Positions 23,940 to 35,409 are shown, numbered from the stretch's first letter. The stretch: DNA of 64,000 nt from Chelydra serpentina (GCA_037349315.1 JBAIAC010000040.1:17254001-17318000); one strand, 5' to 3'. The notes: generated by a model not told the origin, from the sequence alone. Made by a program: numbers and translations.

Positions 23940-25910
23940 TAAGAATGGCAGCTTGATTTCCTTGTATAAGTGTCACTCGATTAGTGGACTCAAATATTAA
24001 TTCTCTGGTTTCTACTTGTTTTGGAAACTTTCACAATAACTGTTTAAATGACTCATTGATCAATTAACTGTGCGATTTTGCAAGGCAAATTAAAATCCAT
24101 GTTCTTGTTTAATTAATAGGACTGCTTAATATTAGATAAATTAGGGATACTGTTGATGAGCTAATTTGTTAATTAGTGGAAGCCTTGGGGCTCTTGTTTT
24201 ATAAAACTTTGACAAATTCTTGAATCTAAACGTGGAATGTCTCCTGTAGAAACGCTAACATTTTGCACATTCACTGGACTGATTTATGCCTGTAATGCAC
24301 CTCATAGAGCCACTTCCACCAGCGCAGAATCAGTGCTAAACAACAGCAAACCATTACCTCACCATTTGCTCACACTTATGGCAACGTTTTACATCCACTT
24401 GACCCTCACTTTGCAAAGAGGTAATTGGTGACACTCGGGAATCAGTGCCCAGAGTTGCTTCACTCCCCCAGGGCAGTCAAGTATCGCAAAGGCAACACAA
24501 AGCTGCAAAGGAGTCGGGTGGCTTGAAGAAGCCTGCTCCATTCTTGGAAGTGTTTTTCCCCAAGCTCACAATAAGCAAGCACAATCTGTAGCCACCTGGA
24601 AGTCTGAGGTCAGATGGATGGATCTGGTAAGTGAATTTAATGCTGGCAGATTATCAGCCACTGGAGAGTTAAGTCCCATGTTTACTCACAGGACCCTGTT
24701 AGTACAGGAAATAGGAGGACAAGTTTCCCCATTATACCAGCTGCTAATGAGCCTCACACATCTGTCCTGAAGGTATCCCCCTCCCTAGGGTTGTGGGTCA
24801 TTCAGTCTCCATGACCTGTTCTAATGTCTAAGCTTTTTACAGACCTTCAGTGTGCTTTGGTTTCTCCCAGTGAATGTTTTCATTAACTCCACTGCCCTGG
24901 TCTTCATCCACTGCCCGAGCTGTATGAAGTCATCCTCTTCATTCAGTGATGCTGTCTCCACTGAGATCAGTCGCTGTTTCCAAATAACCCATTGCCACAG
25001 CCTCTAGGCACCAACATTTGTTGCTTTGGCATGCTAGCCCGTCACACTAGAGCTGTGCTGACATGGTGAAAGTTATTCCATGAAGTTCACCACTGAACTA
25101 TTGCTGTTTCATTCCTGCTGCTCATGCACCCCTCAAATTTTGCTTTTCCACCAAATGCAACAAAAAGGGCTATTTTTTGCCTCAAAAATGTGCACAAATT
25201 CAAATGTTAAAGTTTAAACCATGAAATGCCATCTGCTAAAAATGGTCCAGCTTTTGCTCTGAAATTGGCCATTTTAACTGGAAAAGGTATCAGCTCAGTG
25301 ATCTTTGGTGTCATCAGCTATTTTTGAGTTTCTACTACTGGGCAACTGAACTCCAGTCATTACACTTTTTCTTCTGAGTGTTTTGCATGCTTACTCAGCA
25401 CTTTCTTCTTATCCATGTTTCTATTCACACTAGTCTCTGCTTTTTCTTGCTGCAATTCTACTGCCCTACATTTGACTCCTGGAAGTCCCAGTTTGAGCCT
25501 TGGCTACAATGATGTGTAGTAAGTCCAGCCTCCATAAATTGTCTAGGCTCATTATAGTGCCTGGCCACCATAGGGCAGACTTCATCGTCTCCATGGTCAC
25601 AAATCTTTTCCTGTCTGATAAATCTTATACACAGTGGCAGGTTGTGCTTGTCTTTGCATACAAGGGCGAGGACACCTAGATGGTCTAATCGAAGGACTGA
25701 GTTATATGGTGTTTGTGACACCCATGAAAGGGTTAATCAGATATCAAGCATCAGTGGATGGCAGCCTCCTGCCTGCTGGATCATTGATCAGCCAATAGCA
25801 ATATAACCTGATGATGTAATACTCCTAACTTTTGTTCCATTGGTCAAGTGTGCTGTCAATGAATATCCTGCCAGGGATTTGTTTGGGTCAATTTCTATGA
25901 ACAGTAGTTT
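23940..25910. other. Unique A/T-rich non-coding sequence
   Basis: I see no gene, repeat or strong motif. Open frames are under 90 codons. Confidence 0.5.
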
Positions 25911-25914
25911 GCTC

Positions 25915-26045
25915 TGCACCTGAATTTGTAAAATGGGGATAACAATCCATCCGTGCCTCACTGGAGCATTACAAAGATAAATTCATTCATGTTTGTGAGG
26001 CATCCTGCTATAGGGCCACGGGGGCATTATAAATGTGATAGACAA
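25915..26045 (+). repeat. MIR-like SINE 3' fragment
   Basis: Contains 'tttgtaaaatggggataacaatccatccgtgcctcactgga', followed by 'gttgtgagg'-like and 'gccacgggggcattataaatg' words. This is the second half of the MIR-like unit in the forward orientation. The copy is weak and diverged. Confidence 0.45.
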
Positions 26046-26299
26046 ATGAACCAACCTGAGGGCTTACATGCTGTGTAGATCCTGCACTGGACCTCTACCT
26101 GGAGTGAATTTCAGCCTTAAGGAATATACCTATGGTGTCTTCAAAGGCTCCCTTCTCCAAGACTGCACAGGGCAAAAAACTCTTTATGCAGTTTATTCCC
26201 TAAATTTTATCTCTTTCCCTCTTTTCAAACTGTCTATAAGCAAACTGGGACACTCCCAATTCTTTCTGTGTTTTCCAGTGAATAACAGTTGGTTTTTAG

Positions 26300-26622
26300 T
26301 AGAGCTGTTCGAAAAACGGGATTTCCAGCCAAAGGGAAATTCCAATATTTGTTTTTTCTCCCCAAGAGGAACAAAAATTCAAATATCAAAAATGTTCCCA
26401 GAAAAAAAATGTTCCCCAAAACATTGCAATTCGTAAATGTCAAAAGGAACATTTTTGATGTTTTCCAATCACCACAAAATGTTCCATTGAGAATTGTCCC
26501 ATTGGGGAAAAAACTGGAAAACTTGGTCAAAGTTGACATTTCCCCCCAAAAAACTTTGATTTTGATGAGACCCCAGATTTCATCAGGAACATTTTTTGAC
26601 CAAAAATGTTCAACCAGCTCTA
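26300..26622. mobile_element. Terminal-inverted-repeat MITE (TAGAGCTG...CAGCTCTA)
   Basis: The left end reads tagagctgttcgaaaaacgg and the right end is the complement (tgttcaaccagctcta). The interior is A/T-rich and built of the words 'aaatgttcc', 'ttttccc' and 'gaaaa' on both strands, so the whole element is roughly self-complementary. Length is about 323 bases with no real coding content; open frames on both strands here (26068-26436, 26234-26539, 26289-26648) are artefacts of that composition. Confidence 0.7.
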
Positions 26623-26631
26623 GGGGGAGCT

Positions 26632-26718
26632 TTTCAAAGAGCAGTTAGGCTGCTAATCCCATTGAAAGTCAACAATTAGGTGCCTGTCTGTCAAACGGAG
26701 CTTTGAAAATCTTCACCT
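26632..26718. repeat. Small palindromic element (TTTTCAAAG ends)
   Basis: Begins gagcttttcaaagagcagtt and ends aacggagctttgaaaatctt, with 'cccattgaaagtcaa' near the middle. The outer words are complementary. It lies right beside the 26300 MITE. Small self-complementary elements of this kind are common in sauropsid genomes. Confidence 0.45.
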
Positions 26719-28379
26719 GAGTCTCCGGATTGTTTGCAGATTGCAACATCCTAAATCCATCCTGTGCTTGTTAATTACATGGGATGCAGAGCGTTGTTTC
26801 TTCTCACTCCGGGGATGGTTTTCCCAAAGCCCAAGGCTGTTCTGACCCAGACTTTGTTTGGGGCCTTCCCAAACTTTCTTCCTGCGCTAGTATTTTGGCA
26901 GAGCTGCCAACAGAATTATGTCCCTGCCATTGCATCTGAAGACTAAAAACATGCCGCTCTGTTTGCCAGCTCCCTATATTTATAGCCAGTGGCTTGGCAT
27001 GAAAATATTTCTCTACCCTTTTCCTTCACAAAAATTTATTTCTGCTGCCTAGGAAGAGCATGAATTCTTAGCACCCACAGTGCCAGTTCTGTCTTTTGCA
27101 GAAAAACATTCAGGCCTTTCTTCCGGGGAAGAGGGGAGAAAAAAAATCTGTTGACACAGTTCAGAGAGAAACTTTAGGCACGTTTTTAAAAAACGATGGA
27201 GGAGCTCATTGTACATGGAAGAGCTAAGTGAGCTAATTTGCTTTAACAAATGGGTTGTGCTAATTGAGCTCATTCTTGTAAATTAATAAAATTCTAGCAC
27301 ATGGACAAAGCTAGAGCAGCTGTTCGGGGGGGAGAGTTTGGGGGGGGGAAAGGATTAGTTCATGTTTTGAGGATGATGTTTTTGGCAATGGCTTGTAAAA
27401 GGAATGGGTGCCTTGAACAGCGTGTGTAGCTGAGACTCAGGGGGGCGGGATCCCCATTCAGCATGTGCTTAAGTGCTTTGCAGAATCAGGAATCTCCAAA
27501 TGTCTTAGGAAAAAAAAACATTGATGTTAATATGGGCAAAATAATGTTAGAGATTAAAAGGCTTGGATCCTGTCCCAGCGACCTTCGCAACCCAGACCGC
27601 CATACCTTAGGGGCAGAATGGAAGCAGGGAGCTAGAGGGAAAAGATTCAGCCTGCTTTTGCCAAACCCCTCCGCCCATTTGTACCCCACGACCAAGAAAA
27701 TAAAAGGCTTTGTCTCTCATTTCCACACAATCCTAAACCCTGCAGTCCCCCCTGCTGCCTGTAGCTCTGACCTTCGACTGCCGTGCCTATAGGCAGGGTT
27801 TTCCCAGCCTGCGTTATGTAGCAGACTTTACAACATAAAAAGATGAAGCCATTTTTATTTTATTTTCTTGTCAATTGCAACTGGGTTCAGGACCTCATCT
27901 CAGAAAGCCGCCCCCGCCCCTTCTATTGTACATCCTAATCTCCTTAAGTGCTACCAGATAATCACTCTGGTAACCTTTGTTCCTTCCTACACTGATGTTG
28001 CCAACTACTACATCACGCTATTTCACGCTCTTTAGACTACACAGCACATTTCAACTTCGCCACTGCTTTATGGTCCTAATTTATATTCTGTAAAACGGCA
28101 CTGCTACTTCTGTTCAGGGCTGCTGCCCACCTGAGTAATGCTACCCACTCCAAAAGACACATCATTGTCAGAAAGAGGGGCGAGAGAGAAGTGTAAGACC
28201 TTTAGCATGGGAACCAAAGAACCCAAGCATGAGATACCGCTCCAACCTTCACGGGACACCAACCCAACTGTGTGGGATGAATCCAGGAGGAGGAGGGTAG
28301 GGGTTTATAGCCAGGAAGGGGGTCTCCACCCCACAATTACCAAACTTGTCATGCACCTGTGTATCTAGGCCAATTTCCC

Positions 28380-28400
28380 CCTGCGCCCACTAGAGGGAGC
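28380..28400 (+). promoter_or_regulatory. CTCF-like motif (weak)
   Basis: The bases cgcccactagagggagca fit the CTCF core CCASYAGRKGGCRS except for one A where C is expected. A zinc-finger insulator protein binds such sites. With a single mismatch at a constrained position this is only suggestive. Confidence 0.25.
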
Positions 28401-28431
28401 ATTACACCCAGGAAGGTAAAAACAGACCATG

Positions 28432-28507
28432 GGGCAAATTTTCTGCAGGTGGGAATTGTTGCAGCTACGCTGAAGTCAATGGAGCTCTGTGGAGAATTTG
28501 ACCCCAT
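28432..28507. repeat. Short palindromic element (GGGGCAAATTTTC family)
   Basis: Starts tggggcaaattttctgcagg and ends gtggagaatttgacccca. The ends are complementary, with 'gaagtcaatggag' in the centre. It resembles the 17512 element in size and design. Confidence 0.5.
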
Positions 28508-29501
28508 AATGTGAAAATATCACCAGGAAACCCCAAGCCAGTGGAGTTTATAATAGACCCAAAAACGCTACTCAGGCTGGGAGGTGTGCAGTTGGTTTGT
28601 ACAGGTCACCAAGATCAGCACAGGTTTTAAGGGACAGCACTGAAAGGCTAGCTTGGGATTCCAGACAGGAACGGGGGCTGCACCACCAAATTCCTGTCAG
28701 GAACGGGCGCTCCACCACCAAATTCCAGTCCTTTGATCTGGTGACTCCAGTTCTGGCCAAATTAGGTTGGAGACAGGATCTTTGAAGCCAGTAGCTTGGC
28801 CATTGTCTTTCAAGTATGTACCTAGATGGCCTTATCTGGGAGGCCATTGTGTTGCCACCCTGTTTGCTCTTCATACAGCCCCTATTGAAATCAAGCATTC
28901 TGCTACCCTAGTATAAGTTAACAGTCTTTCTCAATAACTAGGTGACGTATCAATGTTCTTAGCATTGCTAAGTAACTTGCGTAGCAGTTCCTACAATATT
29001 CATAACGTTATTACATATCAGCTCTACTTCTGTCACAGTGCCTCTGCAGCTAAGGATTCTGGGTTGTGTCTGAGTAGGAGCTGAATGCAAAGCGACGGTG
29101 TGAAATTGCTTGAGAGACGTGCCACTGTGGAATATCTCAGCAGGTCCCCAAAGTCCAATGCTGGGCATAGTGACGAATCTGCAGCCATTCTGCAGGCACT
29201 CGGGATGTCATGTTGCCACCGAGGATGGATGGATAGCAGCACCTTGAGATATGGGAAGAAGGTATTGACTGCAGTGAGAGAGACAGAACCTCCCCGCCTA
29301 CACACACACACACACAGAACCTAAATCTAATCAGCACAGGGAATGATCAGACTTGGGACTGCAGCTGTGGTGAGAAATTGCTCACGCTTGGCAGAATATA
29401 TGAAAAATAAACCACTGCGTGATGTGCTAAGTGATAAATATCTTCTTACTGGCTGAACTTTATTTATACAGGCCCACTACTGTAAATTGCACATTACATT
29501 T

Positions 29502-29523
29502 AAAAAAAAAAAAAAAAAAAAAA
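29502..29523. repeat. Poly-A tract
   Basis: A run of 22 A. It could be the tail of a very old retrocopy, but the sequence before it shows no polyadenylation signal at the right distance and no recognisable parent. Confidence 0.8.
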
Positions 29524-30267
29524 GAGTCTAATTTACTCCGAATAGGCCATGCACCATTTTTTCCTCCAAAACAGGTCAACCCAGAGTCCAAGTCAATGGC
29601 GCCCTCATTTATACTTGTGCCTACTGCACTAGCCATCACGTTATCAAGTAAATACAGAAAGCCAGGCGGCTGCCAGCAGAAAGACACTGAGAGCCTCTGT
29701 TATCTTTGTTTTAAATGGACTGTCTGTTCCTGGGATATATTTGCTTTCAGCCCTGGGGGAAAAAAAGCAGAAGCTTCACATTACACTACAGAAGTTTACC
29801 AAGTTTCTGGCTCTCCCAGCAAACTTATTTCCTATCAATAGTACAAGATAATGCATAAGCGTTCCAAGAAGGAACACAAAACTTGCAATTGGAGTAGGAG
29901 ATGATTGTAAAAATGAGCCAAATGTCAAGTTCCTTTCACAGTTTCCACAAGTATTTGGTCAAATACAAATTTCAATTTGCATTGCCTATGTTTGCACCCT
30001 TTTTCTGTAATATTGTTTACTTGCCATATATTATTTAGTCACTAGATGTCGCGGTGTGCTGTACAGGATTCCAGACAGGGTGTGGTCCGTGGTAAACAAA
30101 GGAGACAAAGCTGGAACTCAAACTGTGTGGAAATCTTTTTGTTTGTTTGTAGATACAGCTGTTTTCTTTAATAAACACTTCCTCGTTAAGGTCTGAGATT
30201 CCATATATCATGCCAGGCACTTGCCTTGAATATTTTTTTGAACCTGTCCCCTGGCAGCAATGAAACA

Positions 30268-30484
30268 GTGAATTTTAAGCAATGATTAGAAAGTATTTAT
30301 GGAAAGTGAATTCTGATGAGCTTGACTATTTTTCTGGAAACCTGATTCTAGGGACTGACTTTTCTGGCCCACTTTGCAATGCTCATCAAGCAGCACTGGC
30401 CCAGGCCCCCTTTTCTCTGCTCAAGTGGGATGGAGAACACGAGGCTTCAGAGTACAAACAGAGATCAGAAACTATCTACAGGCC
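30268..30484. repeat. Direct duplicate block, copy A
   Basis: About 217 bases shared with 35200-35406 in the same orientation, beginning gtgaatttt-aagcaat and ending gaaactatctacaggcc. By eye the copies differ at roughly one base in fifteen to twenty, plus short indels; this copy has an extra 17-18 bases (around gaggcttcagagtacaa). I do not recognise it as a known family. It could be a local duplication or two copies of a dispersed repeat. Confidence 0.85.
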
Positions 30485-31335
30485 ACGAAATGCTCATAGA
30501 AATTATCCAGGCAGTAATTTCTTATATGGAACAAGATTGAGAAAATGAAAGGCTGCTCAGAGGCGATTCTTGACCAGAAATGAAAGGATTCAGATAAAAG
30601 GGCTCGCTATGAGTTTTTTGCTCACTATAGTTTTTTAATTCAATTTTCACCAAGAAAATACTCACTGCAGCCAATGGGTGTTAGTGAGTAGAGTGAATAA
30701 GAACCATGTGATTTGTCCCATGAATAATTAATTTAGACAATGCCACAATACCATTCCAATTGCTGTTCTCTGCTATGGTATCCAAGCTTACAAAGGAAAG
30801 GGATCGTTTATATAAGGTTGTTGCTTCCCCAGCAGTTAAAAACAGTGCTGTGGACCACCAATGAGTGTGTGTTCTGGTGATGACAAAAAGGATCTGATCC
30901 CTCTTCTCCTTGTTCAAGCAAACTCCCAGTGGAAGCTTTGTCTAAGGAGTGCAGACTAAATACCACCACTTTGGACTCAGCCCTTAGCATCGTGACAGTG
31001 CTGCACAGACATTAACTAACCACGCAGTACATGGCCCCTAAGATCCTGCCAAGGAGTCCCGCTGGGTGAAACTATGTGGAAGCAGAGAGGACTGGAATTA
31101 GCTCAGACTTGTTTCAATTAAACTCAGTGGAAGCCATCTCTTCCTCTTGAAGTCAGCAGTTAGTTTTTTTTCGAATTCAGCTCCTGTTTCTCAATGGCTT
31201 TTTCTCAAAACACGACAGGCAGCTTACAAACAAATACACTGAAATATACCGCAGGTAAAACTGCGGACTACACAGAGACTTGGGACACAAGGCTGCCTAG
31301 GAACCACAAACAAACAATACAAACACCACGTAAGA
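30485..31335. other. Unique non-coding sequence
   Basis: I see no gene or repeat in this A/T-rich stretch. Confidence 0.5.
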
Positions 31336-31339
31336 AACT

Positions 31340-31945
31340 CAAACAAACTTGCTGAACCACGTGCTGAACCTCACAATTACATACTCCACAAGCACCACTT
31401 TGGTTCACAACACACTGAAGGCCGTTCAGGAGATTGGGTCTTTTATGAGCGCCTCTCCAAAACAGATGCAGTGTTTTTGGGATGAAAATGATAACAAGCA
31501 GCATCTACAGGAGTTTCCTTATACCGACTGGCCTCAGCATGAGGCATGCCTCTCCATTGTCATCACCAATTACGAACATTTGTTTCCCACTGTGGATCAT
31601 CTACAGACCTGCACAGACCAGAGGTGTGACACAGCTGCACGCATAGCCAGAGCAATAGAGTCATTTGACTTTCCGGCCTGTAGTATTGTTTGATAATACA
31701 GCAGTAGGTTACTCCGCTGAGCAAGGCTCTTCAGAACCCATCTTGTCATCTCGTGAACACTAGCCAACAAGCCAGTAGTTTGATGTCACCACTTGGGGAC
31801 AAAAGAGTAGGCTGCACCTATAACAATCTACGGGGAGATGCCCAGGCACGAGCTGTGAGAGTGGAAATAACTCTCTTAATGCTTCGTGTAGCTAGACTGC
31901 AAACCCAGAGATTGAATGCCTCAGCTTCAACACGCTGGCACTAAT
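31340..31945 (+). pseudogene. Decayed hAT-type (ZMYM1-like) transposase relic
   Basis: The plus-strand translation from about 31346 reads LNHVLNLTITYSTSTTLVHN, then CFWDENDNKQHLQ, then YTDWPQHEACLSIVITNYEH and later RIARAIESFDFP. This order resembles the middle of hAT/ZMYM1-like transposases, where a helical part leads to an 'L..TRW..R..A...I..NY' block and then an 'F.F' stretch before the DDE-side helices. The key TRW is TDW here. The frame ends at a TGA at 31691, where the family continues. A second piece, 31753-31944, may belong to it. There is no start codon or inverted end. The match is by eye and moderate. Confidence 0.4.
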
Positions 31946-31949
31946 TATC

Positions 31950-32630
31950 CCACTTTCAGATCGCCTGAATGATCGAGTGTGTAGTTCTTTGACTGAAAGC
32001 CCAGTATCTCCTGCCCAACAAACTAGCCATGCTGACCCCAGCTATGTGGAATGAGACAAAGAATGAGGCCATGCGTCTATGTCTAGAAATGGCCGATGCA
32101 GGGCTCTGGGGGCATTCCAGGACTGCCGAAAGCAGTAGTGATGTGAGGGATGTATCAGAGGACACTGTTACGCTCTGGCCAACATCCACAATGTCTGCAA
32201 AGTGTTGCCTGCCACACCAGCGTTCACTGCTTCAGCTTTGCTCACTTTCAGCTGTTTGCGGCATTTGAAATGCCACCTGTGCCGCACCGGGATGGAGACG
32301 CACCTACCTACCAGGGCTGGCACTGCTGAGCATCCCCCATGATGTGGCCACTGAAAGCGCTGCAAGACTTTGATGCAAGTGGAATGCAAAGAACACAGCT
32401 TCTCTTCCAGGACTGGCCACAGGAAGTGCACCTTTAAAGTTTCACTTGTATTTGAATGTTATCAGTGCCTACTATTAAAACGGCTGGTGTATTTTCTTGA
32501 TCATTAACATTAAATGACAAGTTGTGTTATCAGCATCATCAGTTACCTCTTTTGCTACTAAATGTAAGATTTTAAAAAAGCCTCTGTGTCGTCACCATGC
32601 TAGGTTAAATGAGAGGGGTTCAGTTGTTCC
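31950..32630. other. Possible continuation of decayed transposon; otherwise unique
   Basis: Short frames on both strands but no recognisable domain. The stretch follows the hAT-like relic and may be its heavily mutated 3' part; I cannot show it. Confidence 0.3.
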
Positions 32631-32634
32631 CATT

Positions 32635-32765
32635 GTGACGGTGTTCCCCATAAAACTTTATGGGGAGATGCTTATAGATGTATACATGTAGCATAAAACA
32701 TATTTTAGTTACATATATACATCTATAAGCATCTCCCCATAAAGTTTTATGGGGAACACCGTCAC
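32635..32765. repeat. Near-perfect palindrome (foldback MITE), 50-base arms
   Basis: The left arm 32635-32684 (gtgacggtgttccccataaa...) is an exact complement of the right arm 32716-32765. A 31-base loop, itself partly complementary, separates them. The transcript would fold into a long stable hairpin. The flanks share ccat words (cccattGTGAC, GTCACacccat), which may be a degenerate target duplication. I take it as a non-autonomous DNA element. The perfect arms are notable in a window whose other elements are old. Confidence 0.85.
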
Positions 32766-33003
32766 ACCCATCATATGAAAAATTTCTCAGGCCTCACCTC
32801 CAGGCTTGGTCCATTATGCTTAATACTCATGTTCCTTGATGTTGTTATCTCCCCCCATTCATTCAGCACTGAGCTAATGACTTTACCCTTCCATTTATCA
32901 TTACAAGCTGCTCAACTCAAACAGGTCTCCCGGAAATTTCTACTTGATTTCCTTGTTTATTCAGTAAAAGAATTTTGGGTATTTCGAAATACCATCCGTT
33001 ATT

Positions 33004-33030
33004 CCCCCCCCCCCATAACCCCCCCCCCCC
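33004..33030. repeat. Poly-C tract
   Basis: Two C runs (11 and 12 bases) separated by ATAA. Low-complexity and likely length-variable. Confidence 0.8.
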
Positions 33031-33034
33031 ATTT

Positions 33035-33995
33035 TCTAACACTCCAGCCTCAGATCAATAAATTAACTCAAAATTATCTAACAAGCACTCAGCCTGTAAT
33101 TTATTTTTCATAAGTGTTAATCTAATTCCTCCTGAACGTTATGCCTTTGGGACTGTGGTGAATTAGGAAGCTATTCAAGACATTTCTCCAACGTTACTTA
33201 GGCAGAAAACAACATCAGACTGAAAATAATGATGTCAGGCTCTTTTTAAAGATGGTTTTCAGAGACCCAAACATGTTTCATTTTAATTGATGTGTTGGGT
33301 TCAATATTTACCAGTTCACTCTGGAGCCCATCCCTTTGGAACTCACTTCTGTCTTTAATAACCGCAATAAAATGAAGCTTACTAAAAGCCTTGATGTGAT
33401 GTAGCTTTTATTGTGATCCAAAACCATACTTATTCAGAGACCAACTTCTGTATTAGCTGCAGTAGACTCCTAAAATACCAACTGATTTCAATCTAGGGCT
33501 TTAGGCATTGGCAACCTGTCTCCTTGCAATTTCTGCTTAGGTCTGGGAAAGTTTAAGAGTTGCAATAAATAGTTAAAAGCATCTCACCCGGATGAGGACA
33601 CCAAAGCTTGTGAGTTGCGGCTAGGCGTTGCATGGCAGGGTTTTGCACCAAGGGGACATGGGACAATAATGTTTTTAGCTTATAAAATCTGGAGTGCATA
33701 AAATCTACAAACCAAGTCATTCCAGATTGCGCCTCTTCCTTTTACTTTCTTGGAAAGCTGTTATTAAATCCGTATAAATATGATGATGCAAACTGCAAAA
33801 ATCTCTCTGCAATGCTGAGAGCTGGACTGTAAAACAAGGCTCTGTCCTGAGTAAGGATTAGTGCCAGGTGGCTGATCTTTGGGTAAAGTGGGTAGCTTAA
33901 TACAGGGCTTTAGCGAGCCGTTAGAGGGTGCGGCAGAGACACAGGGCCTTACAGATGAGGAACACCGCACTAAGAAACATGCCTCTGAGATGCTA
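33035..33995. other. Unique non-coding sequence
   Basis: No gene or repeat that I can define. Confidence 0.5.
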
Positions 33996-34000
33996 GGCCA

Positions 34001-35195
34001 CAGGTGGGCAAACTATGGCCCACAGGCCACATCCGGCCCGTGGGACCCTCCTGCCCAGCCCCTGAGCTCCTGGCCCGGGAGGCTAGCCCCCGGCCCCTCC
34101 CCTGCTGTTCCCCTTCCCCCGCAGTCTCAGCTCACTGCGCCGCCGGCACAATGCTCTGGGCAGCAGGGCGGCGGTGGCGTGGCTGGCTCCAGACGGGCGG
34201 CACGGCTCCCTGTCCTGGGGCTCTGGGCGGCGCGGCTGTAGTGCCGCCAGCCACCAGAGCTCCAGGCAGCACGGTAAGGGGGCAGGGAGCGGGGGGGGTT
34301 GGATAGAGGGCAGGGGAGTTTGGAGGGGGGTCAAGGGGGGGGGTGTGGATAGGGGTCGGGGCTGTCAGAGGGCAGGGAACAGGGGGGTTGAATGGGGGCA
34401 GGGGTCCTGGGGGGGCAGTCAGGAAGGAGAGGGGTGATGGGGGGCAGTCAGGGGTGGGAGGTCCGGGGGTGGTTAGGGAGAAGGGGTGGTTGGATGGGGC
34501 AGGGGTCCCCGGGGGGCAGTCAGGAAGGAGACAGGGAGTTGGATAGGGGCAGTGGGAGTGGGAGGTCCGGGGGCGTTCAGGGAGAAGGGGTGGTTGGATG
34601 GGGCAGGAGTCCCAGGGGGGCAGTCAGGGAGAAGGGGTGGTTGGATGGGGCAGTGGGGGACAGCCAGGGGTGGGAGGTCCAGGGGCGGTCAGGGGTGGGA
34701 GGTCCAGGGGCGGTCAGGGAGAAGGGGTGGTTGGATGGGGCAGGGGTCCCGGGGGGGCAGTCAGGAATGAAAGGAGGGATTGGATGGGGGCGGCGGGGGA
34801 CAGTCAGGGGTGGGAGGTCCAGGGGAAGTCAGGGAGAAGGGGTGGTTGGATGGGGCGGCGGGGAATAGTCAGGGGTGGGAGGTCCAGGGGCGGTCAGGGA
34901 GAAGGGGTGGTTGGATGGGGTAGGGGTCCCGGAGGGGCAGTCAGGAAGGAGACAGGGAGTTGGATAGGGGCAGTGGGAGTGGGAGGTCCGGGGGCGTTCA
35001 GGGAGAAGGGGTGGTTGGATGGGGCAGTGGGGGACAGCCAGGGGTGGGAGGTCCAGGGGCGGTCAGGGAGAAGGGGTGGTTGGATGGGGCAGGGGTCCCG
35101 GAGGGGCAGTCAGGAATGAAAGGAGGGATTGGATGGGGCAGCGGGGGACAGTCAGGGGTGGGAGGTCCGGGGGCGGTCAGGGGACAGGGAGGGGT
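34001..35195 (+). mobile_element. hAT-like non-autonomous element, 3'-truncated, with expanded G-rich core
   Basis: The left end, caggtgggcaaactatggcccac, matches the CAGGGGTGGGCAAACT terminus of a GC-rich element abundant in turtles. It is followed by the family's 'ggccacatccggcccgtggga' and 'gagctcctggcccgggaggct' segments, then by G-rich tandem DNA. The expected complementary right end (ending gtttgcccacccctg) is absent: the G-rich array runs directly into the duplicated block at 35200. Long overlapping frames here (34004-34306, 34392-34868, 34598-35119 and others) come from stop-poor G-rich DNA and are not genes. Confidence 0.75.
34285..35190 (+). repeat. G-rich minisatellite
   Basis: About 900 bases of tandem DNA on a strand with almost no C outside TCC and GTC words. 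The core ggagaaggggtggttgga followed by tggggc occurs eight times between 34474 and 35090, at irregular spacing (about 45 to 120 bases) with linkers such as 'gtcaggggtgggaggtcc' and 'cagtcaggaaggagacaggg'. Larger blocks also repeat: the segment starting 'caggaaggagacagggagtt' occurs near 34521 and near 34941. Many G3-G7 runs give high G-quadruplex potential. Confidence 0.85.
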
Positions 35196-35199
35196 GGAT

Positions 35200-35406
35200 G
35201 TGAATTTTTAAGCAATTATTAGAGCGTATTCATGGAAAGTGAATTCTGATGAGCTTGACTATTTTTCTGGAAACCTGATTCTAGGGGCTGACTTCTCTGG
35301 CCCACTTTGCAATGCTCCGCAAGCAGCACTGGACCAGGCCCCCTCCCCTTTTCTCTTCTCAAGTGGGGCGGAGAACACAACAGAGATCAGAAACTATCTA
35401 CAGGCC
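35200..35406. repeat. Direct duplicate block, copy B
   Basis: The second copy of the 30268-30484 block, same orientation. It has a five-base insertion (tcccc in a C-rich place) and lacks the 17-18 bases after 'gagaacac'. It abuts the broken end of the G-rich hAT-like element. Confidence 0.85.
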
Positions 35407-35409
35407 CTA

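Larger units (their letters stand above)
26725..30030. other. Unique non-coding sequence with simple repeats
   Basis: No supported gene. Notable points are runs of G near 27328 and 27341, the CTCF-like and palindromic sites near 28376-28506, a CA run at 29303-29317 and the A-tract at 29502. The minus-strand frame 28572-28898 matches nothing I know. Confidence 0.45.

Noticed and set aside
29502..29523. Poly-A tail of a processed pseudogene
   Set aside because: No recognisable coding sequence or polyadenylation signal precedes it at the expected distance, and no target duplication was seen.
30034..30053. Second CTCF-like site (gtcactagatgtcgcgg)
   Set aside because: It differs from the core at two or more constrained positions, too weak to list.
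34004..35211. Several overlapping glycine/tryptophan-rich open frames
   Set aside because: The G-rich minisatellite lacks T/A-containing stops; frames overlap in all plus phases and have no conserved content.
30268..35406. LTR retrotransposon bounded by the two direct repeats
   Set aside because: The repeats lack TG...CA ends, and no gag, reverse transcriptase or integrase lies between them; the only coding relic there looks hAT-like.
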